64,000 nt of DNA. It comes from Mesostigma viride (Eukaryota; Streptophyta; Mesostigmatophyceae; Mesostigmatales; Mesostigmataceae). The first letter of the stretch is position 1. Each line of letters begins with the position of its first letter. Both the position numbers and the translations under genes were made by a program. Shown one piece after another: positions 45,080 to 55,297 of the stretch. The notes beneath the pieces are model-generated. The model saw nothing but the letters and a program-made list of their open reading frames with translations, was not told the DNA's origin and made no database searches. The stretch spans positions 1,408,046 through 1,472,045 of the forward strand of contig RPFO01000165.1 in the NCBI GenBank assembly GCA_009746045.1, written 5' to 3'.

Positions 45080-47380
45080 CTAATGGCCATCCGTCTGGTA
45101 GGTACCACGGGAGGCCAGCAGGACATCCAGGTAGGCCTGGTAATGGGCCACATCCTCAACATTGTCATGCCTATCTACGGTGAGGAAAACATCGGCCCAC
45201 ACGCCGTCAGGAAAAAGGCCCAGAAAGGCCCAGTAATACCTATGCTGAGTAAGAACGACCTGGCCACGGGCCCAGTCCAGGAAGCCACAGGCAAAGAGGC
45301 GAAGGAAAGGCTCTACCGCGATCAAACAGAGGGCCCGCAGGAGGAGGCGATGGTACCGGATCCGAGGGCGCAAACCCGTCGGGAAAAACAGGTCCACCAG
45401 GGGCTCCACGTTGGACGGCCACAACCGGATGTGCCGAACCTCTCGGGAGCGCCACCGACGCGTACACTGGCGCGACCCGAATGTCTCTAGGTAGTCGCTG
45501 GCCCGAGGAGGAGGGTGGCCGCGGGAGTCTAGACCCTGGCCCGGTAGGGGCGCCGGACGCCGGGCATCCCACTCGAGGATGGGCTGGAGGACCGTGGTGT
45601 ACGTAACACCCGGCACCGAAGGAAACTCTACCGTAAGGGCATCCGAAGCCATAATGCCCAGAGGCGGAGGATAAGCCCACTGGAAGCCACCGTAGGTGTC
45701 CAAGTCGTTGTGGCGCCTAGCCCAGCGATACAGAACGCGCCGAACCAGGATCTCACCCTGGAACACAGGATCAGCTAAGATAACCATGTCGAAAGGAGGC
45801 CGATCAGTCTCAATGGGTAGACCACGATCCCGAGGCGCCCGACACACCTGGGAAAACCCGTAGGACATGGGCGAGACGGCAAGCTCGGCGGAGACGCGCG
45901 GCAGGTCACACTGGCGGCAGGCGAGCGCGGACATACCACATCCAGGCACGGGCGTGTCGCGCGACTCCGGCGTCGCATGCACCACAGAAGGAGCCCTGTC
46001 CCGATCACCCTGGGACAACTCCCGGAGGGAGTCGGAAGCGCGGGTAGCGCGAGGGTCCTGACCGGTGGACCGAACAACCGCAGCCAAGGACAGAGAGGCC
46101 GGAGGGGCAGGGGCCGAAGCAGGGGCAGGAGCCGACACCGACGCAGGTGACACTGGTACAGCAGACGGTCGCGCCGGACCCGAAGCCAGAGGGGGCCGTG
46201 ACGGACCCGCCACCGAAGCTGGCGCGCCGGTCCCGGTGGCCGGTGCACCCTCAGGCCACATGTTAAAAATGGGGCCCGTAGGAACAGGAAGTCCTGCATA
46301 AGATTGACTACCATCCAGGCTCCAGTCAGGAACCGGGATCCTCTGCGGGGGACCACCCTCCCAAAGCCTGGGCAGTCCGCTAGTGTCGCCAAAGAAGCCC
46401 CGCGACGGCTGCGACTGAGCTGGTGGAGGCTCGGAAGCAGCGACAGCGGGCGCGGTCACAGGGGCAGGGGACTCGCGCGTAGGCGCAGGTACAGCGGTCA
46501 CAGGCGCAGAGGCAGCAGGAGTCGCAGCAGCCGCCGGAACCACAGCGACCGCGGGCGCCAGCGGGGGCGCGGGCGAAGCCGTAGTCGCCGGGGCAACAGA
46601 AGGGGTAGGAGGCGCGGATCCAGCTGGCGTAGCCGGGACCTGCGCCTGGGCCGCCAGGAAGGCCCCAAACGCCGTGGTCAGGGACTGGATCTGAGCCTGC
46701 ATAGCCGAGACCGTCGCCGAAAGAGGATCAGGCAAACCCGAAGGGGTAGGCTCCACTGCAACACCCCGGGTCGACCGAGGGGACGACGGGACCGGAGAGG
46801 GAGGAACAGACGCCGAGGAGGCGGACGCAGCGCTCGAGGCAGAATAATCTGGAGTATAATGTACCTCGGTTGGGGCGCCCGAAGGGGCAGGACCATCAAC
46901 CGCTAGTCCCGCCGCCTGATCAGCTATCTCCATGAATTCTACGGCCCGTAAAAGGTCGCAGGGGTTCTCATCTACCTCAGCATCACCCTCAGCCGGAAGC
47001 CAAGGAAACACCTCCCGTAGGCAGGTACGGCCCACAGGGGTAGAGAGGTAGGAGAACACACGGCAGCACCGGAGAACCGCATCTATCTGTTCCAAGGCGG
47101 GACAGCGAGAACCACACCCCAACAAACAGTGTCCGGCATCGTCGAACCCGTGCAGGACAAGCTGGTGCGGCTCATTAGGGGAAGGACCATACCACGTGAC
47201 CCCGAAGAGGGCCGCCCTGACTAAGCTCGCATGTTGGGCCTGAAGGGCCGGCTGCACAACGCCACCCCGGTAACATGATCGCGACACCCAGCGGCCCGGA
47301 AGGGCCTCGAAATACAGCTCAGGGTCCGGTAGGGGCAGGGACGGCAGCGGGCTCTCAGCCGGAGGGGTAGGCTCTGTCAT
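45080..47380 (-). CDS. Third ORF of the gypsy element, env position (766 aa), function unknown
   Basis: Best start is the ATG at 47380 (MTEPTPPAESPLPSLPLPDP), 78 bp past the pol stop; the frame itself is open further upstream into pol. Residues about 25-160 look globular with several Cys and Trp. Residues about 175-500 are a low-complexity Pro/Ala/Ser/Thr tract. Residues about 540-766 look folded again and end DVAHYQAYLDVLLASRGTYQ. No signal peptide, no clear membrane anchor and no fusion-peptide-like segment are visible, so an envelope role is not supported. The frame is intact in an otherwise broken element. It could be a second capsid-like or accessory protein. Confidence 0.65.
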   Translation of the reverse strand: MTEPTPPAESPLPSLPLPDPELYFEALPGRWVSRSCYRGGVVQPALQAQHASLVRAALFGVTWYGPSPNEPHQLVLHGFDDAGHCLLGCGSRCPALEQIDAVLRCCRVFSYLSTPVGRTCLREVFPWLPAEGDAEVDENPCDLLRAVEFMEIADQAAGLAVDGPAPSGAPTEVHYTPDYSASSAASASSASVPPSPVPSSPRSTRGVAVEPTPSGLPDPLSATVSAMQAQIQSLTTAFGAFLAAQAQVPATPAGSAPPTPSVAPATTASPAPPLAPAVAVVPAAAATPAASAPVTAVPAPTRESPAPVTAPAVAASEPPPAQSQPSRGFFGDTSGLPRLWEGGPPQRIPVPDWSLDGSQSYAGLPVPTGPIFNMWPEGAPATGTGAPASVAGPSRPPLASGPARPSAVPVSPASVSAPAPASAPAPPASLSLAAVVRSTGQDPRATRASDSLRELSQGDRDRAPSVVHATPESRDTPVPGCGMSALACRQCDLPRVSAELAVSPMSYGFSQVCRAPRDRGLPIETDRPPFDMVILADPVFQGEILVRRVLYRWARRHNDLDTYGGFQWAYPPPLGIMASDALTVEFPSVPGVTYTTVLQPILEWDARRPAPLPGQGLDSRGHPPPRASDYLETFGSRQCTRRWRSREVRHIRLWPSNVEPLVDLFFPTGLRPRIRYHRLLLRALCLIAVEPFLRLFACGFLDWARGQVVLTQHRYYWAFLGLFPDGVWADVFLTVDRHDNVEDVAHYQAYLDVLLASRGTYQTDGH

Positions 47381-47456
47381 GACGGCTGCGGAGGGGAGGG
47401 GACAACCAACCACCCGTCGACAGCAGACATAACATAAGAGAGGAGAAGGCCTACGA

Positions 47457-48983
47457 CTAGAGCTTGTGCAGGGTTTTATATTCCTGCAGCAGGCGACTAC
47501 ACCCATCTAGCTCACTCTCCGTATACCAAACCTTATCTACTTCACTACGAGCATACATCCACTTCACTTTATACTGACGCTGGGTACCGCGGCCCTTTTT
47601 GATATCTCGATGGGCCACGATGCTTTCTACTTCGTCTTCTACTTCCCCAGTGTCAGGATTATGCTCTAAAGGGGCAGGCGCTAACTCCCTGCCAGCGAAC
47701 GTACTAGGGTGGTACAGTTTAAGCTGGCTCCTATGGAAGGTGTTTGAATGCGTTTGCCAAGAGGTAGGGATATCGACTTTATACAAGAAATTTCCTACCC
47801 TAGACAACACATGGAAGGGTCCTAAGAAGGCAGGCCTAAGTTTGACCTTCAGTTCTGCTTCAAACTTATGAGCAAAACGGCCAACACGGGGGCCTTCTAC
47901 TAATACTAGATCTCCTACTTCTATCTCAGGTGCTCGTCTATCTAAGGAGGCACGCAACCTAGCAAGGTACTTAGCCTGAGCTTTTTGATACCCTGAGATC
48001 GCGTGGTCATGAGCAGTTTTCATTCTATCTAGTAAGGACTGTACACCTTCTACAGTATCTCGGGACACATCATCCTTGTCCCGTAGAGGACTAGCTAAGA
48101 GAGAGGTAGGGGTAAGGGGCTGTCTACCAGTATCTAAGAAGAAGGGCGTATATCCATGCGCAGCTTGGGGACAATTGTTGAGGGAGAACTCTACCAAACA
48201 TAAATAATCCTCCCAATCACTACCCGAGCCATTAACATAGTGCCTAAGCGCTTCTTCTACTACTCTATTAAGACGCTCTACTAAATGAGAGGAGGAGGAG
48301 TGGTAGGCAGTACCGTAGGTAACCTTGGTACCGATGGCAGCGAAAAACTGCTGCCAAAAATCTGAGGTAAATAATTTATCCTTATCACTAATAAACTGCC
48401 TACTCAATCCATGATATCTATATACATTATTGAGGTATAGGCGTGCGCAATCACGTGCGGTGAGTTCTAAAGGACACGGCACAAGATGGCACATACGAGT
48501 AAAACGATCTATGAACACAAGGATTTGGGCATTGCCCCTATCATTCTTTCTAAAAGGTCCTACAAAATCCATCATGATAGAATCCCAAGGCATGATAGGG
48601 TCAGGCAAGGTCCTAGGTTCTGCTATCTGTCCTACATTATTGGGTTTCATTTCCTGGCAAGATTGACAAGTTCTAACATACTCATCCACATCCTTATAAA
48701 GGGAAGGCCAGTAATAAGAGCGGGCTACTAGGTCCCGTACCCGTTTACCACCCTGATGAGCAGCTAAGTCATGCAACTCAAAGAGCAAGGAGGAGCGACA
48801 GATAGGAGGGACATACAGGCGCCATTGAGGGGGAGAATCTGCTATCTGCACATATAAAAACCCACCTACAAATTTACAAGGGTGCTTGCCTAATTGTTGG
48901 GGATGTGCAGCAATGGCAGCTAATGCTTCCGGCTCAGTGGCCGTAAATCTACTAATAAGGCGTTCAAGATCAGAGGTAGGCAT
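47457..48983 (-). pseudogene. Gypsy integrase with GPY region and chromodomain
   Basis: HHCC zinc domain: LFELHDLAAHQGGKRVRDL then CQSCQEMK (about 48640-48790). Core: WDSIMMDFVGPF (Asp), QFISDKDKLF (Asp), YHSSSSHLVERLNRVVEEAL (Glu). GPY-type segment: GDLVLVEG ... RPAFLGPFHVLSRVGNFLYK (about 47780-47930). The C-terminus VESIVAHRDIKKGRGTQRQY...WYTESELDGC (about 47490-47630) is a chromodomain, the chromatin-reading module of chromoviruses. Upstream, in the same frame, two TAG codons (49092-49094 and about 49060) separate it from RNase H. Confidence 0.9.
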
Positions 48984-49091
48984 CGCTACAGAAGTATCCA
49001 GAACAGGTTTAAAGAGATCTCCTACCGCCTTGCCGAAGAGAAGGGGAGGTCCTAGGGACTACGTTTTCATAAGACTTTCCTGACCTAGTCG

Positions 49092-51472
49092 CTATATGGC
49101 TAAGCGGTATAGAAATTTTATTTTTCCCCTCCCCCCCACCGAGGCCACAGGAAGGGCCTCACACGGGAGAGAGAGTCCTACGTGAGAAAGGAGATCAGGC
49201 ATGCGAACAGCTGTATGAAAGAGGTAGGCATAGGAATCATCATCAGGTAGTTCACCATAAGGGGTTACACCCATAGTAGTAGGAACTAGAGTAGTATTGA
49301 GAACATCAAGGTCCTCGAAGAAGGAATAGTCTGCACGACGAGAGAGTGCATCTGGTACTATGTTATCTACACCCTTGACATACTGAAGTTTAAAAGGGGA
49401 AAACTGTGCTAAAAATTCCATCCAGCGCGCTTGCCGAGGGGTAAGGTTGGGTTGGGAGAGAAGATGGGTAAGGGGACGATGATCCGTTTGGATAACTAAC
49501 CTATAAGGATCTAGCTCACAGGGTTCATTCAGGCAGACATCAAATTGAGCACCTTTAAGGAAGTGCTGCCACGCGTGGCAACAATACACCACAGCTAAGA
49601 GTTCCTGCTGGTGGACGGGATAGTTACGCTCCGCAGGGAGCATTGTCCTAGAGATATACTCAATTGGCTGTAAGCCCTGACCCTGATCCTGGAGAAGGAC
49701 ACCACCTATAGCTACTTTACTAGCATCTGTAGCCACAACAAAGGGTTTAGTAGTATCCGGTAGGATGAGTACAGGAGGGGAAAGGAGTAGGGATTTTAGG
49801 CACTGAAAAGCAGACTGACACTCACTACTCCAAACAAAGGGGATATCCTTCTTTAATAAATGATTAATAGGGGCTGCTATAGTTGCGAAACGCGGGATAA
49901 AACGCCTATAGTAAGAAGCAATTCCTAGGAAACTACGTACACCTTTAACGTCGGTAGGAGTAGGCCATTCCTGAATTGACTTAGTTTTATCCGGGTCGGT
50001 AGCGACCCCGGCATCTGACAGAACGTGCCCTAAAAATGGGACACTCCTACCCGAACGCACTTTAGCACGGCGCGCCCACAAAGAATTTTCAGCCATTATT
50101 TCTAATACTTTCTTTAAATCACGTAGGTGCGTTTCAAAATCAGGAGAGTAAATAAGAATATCATCTAAGTAAGCTTGAGCACAAGAACGGTCATGCTCAG
50201 ATAAAGAAACAGAGGAGAAGGAGGATCCTTTAGATCAGAGGACACCTGAGGAAGATGAGAATTTCCCATAACAGGTCTAAGCACTTCATTCATTAACATT
50301 TGAAAAGAGGCAGGCGAGTTACAGAGTCCCATAGCCGCTACTCTAAACTGGTAATGACCAAAAGGGGTAGCAAAGGCGGTTTTATGGCAATCCTCAGGAG
50401 CTATCCGCAACTGCCAAAAACCATCCGCACAATCCAGTACTGTGAAACAAGTGGAACCTTTAACCTTATTAAATATATCATCAATACGAGGTAGAGGGTA
50501 TTTAGATTTCACAGTAATATCATTCAACTTCCTATAATCAGTAACTAGGCGAAACTTGCCATTTGGCTTAGGAACTAACAGGACACCAGCTGAGTAGGGG
50601 GAGTTACTAGGCTCTATCAATCCTGCTTCTAATAATGACACTAAAATCTGTTTTAGTTCCTTTAACTCGGTAGGGCCCATTCTATACATCGGAGAGTGCG
50701 TAGGAACTGCACCGTCCTTGATAACTACACGGTGTAAAACAGAACGAGGAGGAGGATAAGAAGGAGTCTTTTCTTCAAATACTTTTGAGGAATCTATCAC
50801 AGCCATGTATCTTACTATTTCATTTTCAGTAAATCCTACTCCTATTGTATCCACTGTATTTACATCTATATCCACACTATTATTAGTGATAGGTATCTCT
50901 TGTACTTCTAACTGAAGGAACATACATAATAGGTATCCATTTTGCTTTAATTCAGAACGTAATTCGTCATTTGACATTAATACTTCAGGTATAGGTCTTA
51001 CAGGAGGATCAACAGGTGTAGGAGGAGTAATATCTACCAAGGATAAATTTTCCAATCTATAATGACGTTCAGGTACCCAGTAAGAGCTATCTGGAAACCA
51101 AATGACCATGGTATCATAATTAATAGTAATCTTATTATCCTGGTGCCAATCTAATCCTAGTAATACATCAGCGGTAGTGATAGGGCCTATAGTGGCCGTC
51201 AGGTTGACAGTACGTCCTTGTATAACCATGGGAAGGGACACCGTACCCGGGGAATGACTGGTGCGACCATCAGCATAATGAACAGTAACGGGTTTGGTGT
51301 GAGGGGTAGGGACTAGTCCTAAACGTCTAACTAGGGCCTCGCTCACAAAGGAGCTAGCCGCACCGCTATCTACCAACACAGAGACATTCAAGAGTTCATC
51401 AGCATGCAAGAAGGGGTCTACAACAGTGTGAGGGACGGTTAAACCACCATTCAAGAACATAAGAGGACGCAC
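49092..51472 (-). pseudogene. Gypsy protease, reverse transcriptase and RNase H
   Basis: Protease: VSVLVDSGAASSFVSEALV (about 51320-51380) with the normal Asp-Ser-Gly, then DVLLGLDW. RT: KFRLVTDYRKLNDIT, FTVLDCADGFWQL (catalytic Asp), MGLCNSPASFQMLMN, then after a frame change AYLDDILIYSPDF (YLDD about 50160-50171) and VPFLGHVLS. RNase H: VVATDASKVAIGGVLL, HQQELLAVVY, VIQTDHRPLTHLL and VPDALSRRADY. The frame change before YLDD coincides with a 50-bp GT...AG segment (50196-50245) whose removal restores the frame. Confidence 0.9.
50196..50245 (-). other. Candidate 50-nt intron in gypsy RT
   Basis: On the minus strand the segment begins GTGTCCTCTG after CTTCCTCAG and ends TTTATCTGAG before CATGACCG, with a C/T-rich 3' half. 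Removing it joins the VMGNSHLPQ frame to HDRSCAQAYLDD. Length 50 is not a multiple of three, so it explains the frame change exactly. It may instead be a small insertion. Confidence 0.45.
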
Positions 51473-51584
51473 ACGTAGTGGTAGGGAAGATTCAGCTCCT
51501 ACAGAGGTTATAAAAACAGGCAGGCAAAAATTTTATCTGGGGTACTATCTAAGGACCTGTCCAGGTTACCCCCGGCTGACAGGC

Positions 51585-53312
51585 CTACTGTTCCCCCTCC
51601 CCCCCCAAATCCATAGGAACGAACCCCGAAGAAGACCCTGGCGGAAAAGCCACTGCTGGAGGGTCACGAGGGATTGAAGAGGGTGCGGGAGCCTGATTAT
51701 CATAGGGGAACCCTGGGGATCCTGTCTGCACAGCATTCAGCCTACTAGGGGTAGCTGAAGGAATGCGTCCTGAAGTGGGACGAATAGGAGCACGCTGAGG
51801 GGTACGAGGAGGGCGAGCGTCGGGATGAGGGGGAGCACCCGAAAGGAACTTGGGGCACTCACGTTTAAGATGACCTACTTCCTTACAATGATAGCAGGTA
51901 ATATGAGAGACATCAAGAGCTGAAAGGTCAGTCACACAGATATCTAATTCTTCTACATAGGAGTTCTCCTCCTCAGGGGTAAGGATAATATTATTAATAC
52001 GGGAACGGGTAGGAAGAGAAGGGTGGAGAAGAAATCTGCTACACGTAAAAGATGCTGGCGCACATGCTTGAGGGGCAGGTCAGTAAAACGGTAGGCAGAG
52101 AACTGGCGCTTGACTTCACGCAATAAGGGTCTACTGAGGCCTTGGAGGAAGCGAGCACGTACTTCTGCACCCGACAAATCCCTAATTCGTACCATCTGAG
52201 CATCAAACTCTTTCATATACTTTAAATGATTTAGTACCCTGCTGCAAGGTACCAAAGGCTAATCTATCCTGCCAATCTGAATCAGGAGGGACTAAATGGT
52301 TCTCTAAACGCTTAAACAATTCTGCTACAGAGTTAGGGTAGGCATGAGAGGCCAAAGACTCACACTGAATGAGGTTAGCAAGCTCAGGAGTAATACAGGT
52401 TGTGAGATAGTGAGGAACTAATACAGCATCAGAAAGACGCCATCTATTATGATTCTGCCACGACTCCGTGTTCTGTGTAAGCAACATAATAAAGGTGAAA
52501 AACTGTTGAGGGGTAGACTTGACATCCAGCTTGGGAAGGTTAGCAAAGAGGGGAAGAGCAGGGGGCTTAGGGGGATTAGAAGAGTCAGTTTTTCCCATAG
52601 GGCCACTAGCTTCCACTGCTACATAAGCGGGATAGAAGGAAGGAAGAGGAAAAGTCTTGGGTAGGGGTCTAGACGGGGCCACCGTTTCAGGCTGGTGCCC
52701 ATAAGAGAAGGGGACAGTATATTGCTCACGAAGAGAGGAATAGGCAAAATGATCATAATTTCTGTCATCTAAGGGCATGGTGCTGAAATCACTATTAACT
52801 TCTAAATCAGCCACACGGGTAGGGACCTGGGCTGCCTCATAGGCCGTCTCAGGGTAGGACCAGGAAGCAGGTGGGTAAAAGGGAACTGCACTAGGGCGCC
52901 CAGAAGGACCGACAGGGGCAGAGGCACGACCCGTGTTAAGAGCAGGCATGGAAGGAACAGGGTGGGAGGGAGGCCTAAAAACATTGTTAGTTAGTGAGGA
53001 CCTGCTGGAGGGTTGAGCCAAGGTTGCAGGAGGGGCAGGGGCCTGGTTCAGGGTAAGGGAAGGGTCATCACTAAATCTAACTTGCATACGTTGACGTTGT
53101 TCATAGGTAGGAGGGGTAAGTGAGGGACGACGGCGACCATCAGCAAGCGGAGAAGGAGGTGAGGCACGAAGATTACCTTGAGGAGTGAGATGGTGTACCG
53201 TTTCAAGTGAGTCCCGTCGGTTACCCCGATTGTTGTTATGGTTGTTATTATTATTATTCATAGTAGGAGTATTGGTAGGTATAGGCGACAGGTTACCACC
53301 CATTGGATCCAT
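51585..53312 (-). pseudogene. Gag of the gypsy element with CCHC zinc knuckle
   Basis: ATG at 53312 (MDPMGGNLSPIPTNTPTMNN). A Pro/Ser-rich N-terminus is followed by the capsid region (LPLFANLPKLDVKSTPQQF; FIMLLTQNTESWQNHNRW; WQDRLAFGTLQQGTKSFKVY). One-base frame changes occur near 52207 and about 52020. The second frame gives EFDAQMVRIRDLSGAEVRAR; the third leads to CYHCKEVGHLKREC (about 51850-51900) and a Pro-rich tail ending at 51585. Confidence 0.85.
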
Positions 53313-53436
53313 TTTTGTTTAAGTAAATGATCAAAAATCTAACTGAAAGCAACAAGGATAAAGGACAAGGCCTAATATAAGGCAAGGAAAGAAAAGGAAA
53401 AGATTTTACTGGCTTAAAAGAAAGGAACAATTTAAA

Positions 53437-53829
53437 TCAGTCCTTTTTAACAACAGTAATGGATAGGGAACCGAATTCCAAGGTGAGAGGAGTATCTAAG
53501 CTAGATGAGGATGCAGCCCTCTTAGGGGGAGACGAAGGAGGGGTAGCAAAATCTAGAGCTTCTACAGAAGGGCGACCATGAGGGGTAGAACGTACGTGTA
53601 GGCCTAGATCTGATACGCTATGGTCTATAAGGAATTGTTGAGCTTCCTCGAAGGTAACAAATTTCTTATACCTAATTACATTATATGTACGGTTTTGCAC
53701 TATCTTCCTAGCATCTGACCAAGAGAGGAAAATGGCTGACCATTGAGGGGTAATAACTACGTAATACTTAGCTAAACTATTATCACTAGATGAATGGGAA
53801 GGCGCAGTAAAAACACGACGTTGACTCAT
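53437..53829 (-). CDS. RNase H1 N-terminal/viroplasmin-like ORF upstream of gag (130 aa)
   Basis: ATG at 53829 (MSQRRVFTAPSHSSSDNSLA). Residues about 21-70, KYYVVITPQWSAIFLSWSDA then NVIRYKKFVTFEEAQQFLID, follow the pattern of the RNase H1 hybrid-binding domain (also called the caulimovirus viroplasmin-type domain): KYYxV ... GI/IFxSWxDA ... xYKxFxTxEEAxxFL. That fold binds RNA-DNA hybrids. A Ser/Pro-rich tail ends in TVVKKD. It is a separate intact ORF 124 bp before gag. It could act on reverse-transcription intermediates or translation; that is inference. Confidence 0.65.
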   Translation of the reverse strand: MSQRRVFTAPSHSSSDNSLAKYYVVITPQWSAIFLSWSDARKIVQNRTYNVIRYKKFVTFEEAQQFLIDHSVSDLGLHVRSTPHGRPSVEALDFATPPSSPPKRAASSSSLDTPLTLEFGSLSITVVKKD

Positions 53830-54362
53830 GATAACTCACCTGGCGTGTCTTGTGATGTCAAGCTAGACGAGGTAGGGGTAGGCGACTTAGCTTGACGATC
53901 TGGATCACCGAAAGAAGAAGGAGGGCGGGAGTTTCCAGCTCTCGTCCTAAGTCAGCGGCCGGATATCCCAGCGCTCGTCCTAACACAGCGCCCCGTAACT
54001 CTGCGGGTGCGGCCGTCTAATAAAGCAGCAGCACAAGGAAAAAGGTGTAGGTACGGCGACGCTAATCGTCTCCGAACAGTAATACTCCCCGATCTAAGGC
54101 AGGAAACAACCGTAAGCAGGAAAACAAGGCGAAGGACAGGCTAACTACGAAAGGATTTATCCGCTGTGAGCAGGTCTAGCTTCTAGGTAAAGCGTGTCCC
54201 GAAACGGGCAGCACGACGCTCCTAGCTTGAAGGCGACCCGCCCATTACCTATCAAGGAAGTGTCGACTTCTTGTTCCTGGACGCGGAAGGGGTCTTGAAA
54301 AGGTGTATGTGGCAAGGGATAGTCGTCTCGTTCACTACCTACTGAAGTTCCTCCGGAACCAT
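53830..54362 (-). promoter_or_regulatory. Leader of the gypsy element with primer-binding site
   Basis: Reading out of the 5' LTR, TGGTTCCGGAGGAAC begins one base after the LTR (minus strand of about 54347-54361) and would pair with the 3' end of a tRNA. A 124-codon ORF (54157-54531) begins inside the LTR and crosses the primer site; its Arg/Gly-rich product has no recognised domain. Confidence 0.6.
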
Positions 54363-54935
54363 TGTTACGCCGCGGATATCTACCTCCACCTCTACCTCTA
54401 ATGGGCCTGATACTACCTAAACTGGTCAGGCCTCCTCTACTTAACCCTCTGGCGAAAGACGAACGTGACGGAGCTGATCTCAATGCATTAACGTAAGTGT
54501 TGCTATAATACGCCATACAACCATTTACCAAAACCCGTTTACTCCAGGAATAGAGGAAGGAAACACAACTACACTGCCGTGACCCAAGCCTAAATGTGTC
54601 AATTCACTTAACACACGCCGAGTACACACACAAGGGGTAGAACGCGCATAAATGGTCACCAACGGTCCAACACGCTCGGGCCGACATGGCCCTCGCCTAC
54701 AGGTGCACGCTGGTCCACTAAATCTACTGATGCACGCTGGTCCACTACATTCTACCCCAGGATCAGGACCACTAGTAAAGTACGCGGCGCGGCGCCCAAC
54801 GGCACCCAATGTACCACAGTACTGTTACGAGGACAATAATGTCCCGGTAGGAGCCTAAACGTAAACCTAGGGACAACCGAGGCAAAGGACCTAATTTACG
54901 TCCGTAACTACAACGAATTGTTACGCGACGTAACA
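54363..54935 (-). repeat. 5' LTR of the gypsy element (573 bp)
   Basis: Same as 44135-44708 except one substitution (near 54651) and one fewer A or G in a homopolymer (near 54634). Followed by the duplication GGCGG. Confidence 0.95.
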
Positions 54936-55171
54936 GGCGGGAGGTCGGGGCCCGGGACCAGCTGCGCCAAGGCCGACTGGATGCGTTCGTCGTGGCCCTC
55001 GGCGGCCAGCCGGACCTGAGACGGAAGAGCGCCCCGGAGCCAGTGAACGACGCGAGGGTGAGCGCAAAATATTTATGGTACCCAATCATCACTAGATGGT
55101 TCCCATGTGCATTGGAACTGATACTCACTAAAGTCTGTTTTTCAGGCTTTTGGACGTGCGAGTCCCCTTAA

Positions 55172-55297
55172 GCCCAATCCATTCCGTTATTAAGTGCACG
55201 GATGCGCAAGTATATGTTTGCAGACGCGCATGGTCGGTAGCAAGCTTTACACCTTCGTAACCTCGCGTTGGCAGCGGTCAACGTGAGTTGGCTGTGC
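55172..55297 (+). repeat. LTR-like repeat, copy A, right part
   Basis: Continues copy A (31281-31606) after the Kolobok-like element and matches 60412-60537. Similarity ends at GGCTGTGC. Confidence 0.85.

Larger units (their letters stand above)
44135..54935 (-). mobile_element. Young Ty3/gypsy chromovirus-like retrotransposon (10.8 kb) inserted in LINE-B
   Basis: LTRs 44135-44708 and 54363-54935 differ by one substitution and one homopolymer indel. Ends are canonical TG...CA, and GGCGG is duplicated at 44130-44134 and 54936-54940. Minus-strand order: leader with a primer-binding site, RNase H1-N-like ORF, gag, protease, RT, RNase H, integrase with chromodomain, then a 766-codon ORF in the env position, then the 3' LTR. 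The insertion is recent by LTR identity, but gag and pol contain several frame changes and two TAG codons. Confidence 0.93.
42800..55061 (-). mobile_element. LINE-B, 5'-truncated, interrupted by the gypsy element
   Basis: Minus-strand LINE remnant: 54941 to about 55061, then 42800-44134, split by 44135-54935 and one copy of the GGCGG duplication. AT-rich 3' tail with AATAAAT near 42795-42801 on the minus strand. ATATTTAT on both sides (about 42794 and 55068) is a possible target duplication. Only the end of the RT protein remains. Confidence 0.7.
31607..55167 (+). mobile_element. Kolobok-like DNA transposon with TTAA duplication, carrying nested insertions
   Basis: Inverted termini GGGGACTCG (31607-31615) and CGAGTCCCC (55159-55167) are flanked by TTAA on both sides (31603-31606 and 55168-55171). 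The flanking host repeat is continuous across a single TTAA at 60408-60411, giving a paralogous empty site. Own DNA is about 3.5 kb: 31607-32128, 39939 to about 42800, and about 55062-55167. The rest is LTR element 2, LINE-B and the gypsy element. TTAA targeting fits Kolobok or piggyBac; the transposase motifs favour Kolobok. Confidence 0.82.

Noticed and set aside
45080-47380. Envelope gene
   Set aside because: Position fits, but no signal peptide, membrane anchor or fusion segment is visible.
49060-49094. TAG reassigned to an amino acid (in-frame TAGs in gypsy pol and LINE-A)
   Set aside because: Frame-ending TAG, TAA and TGA occur at plausible protein ends elsewhere, and frameshifts are common, so decay or sequencing error is simpler.
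31607-55167. piggyBac identity from TTAA duplication
   Set aside because: The transposase blocks (SDGDTS, KNHxxTSKSME) do not look like piggyBac, and Kolobok also targets TTAA.
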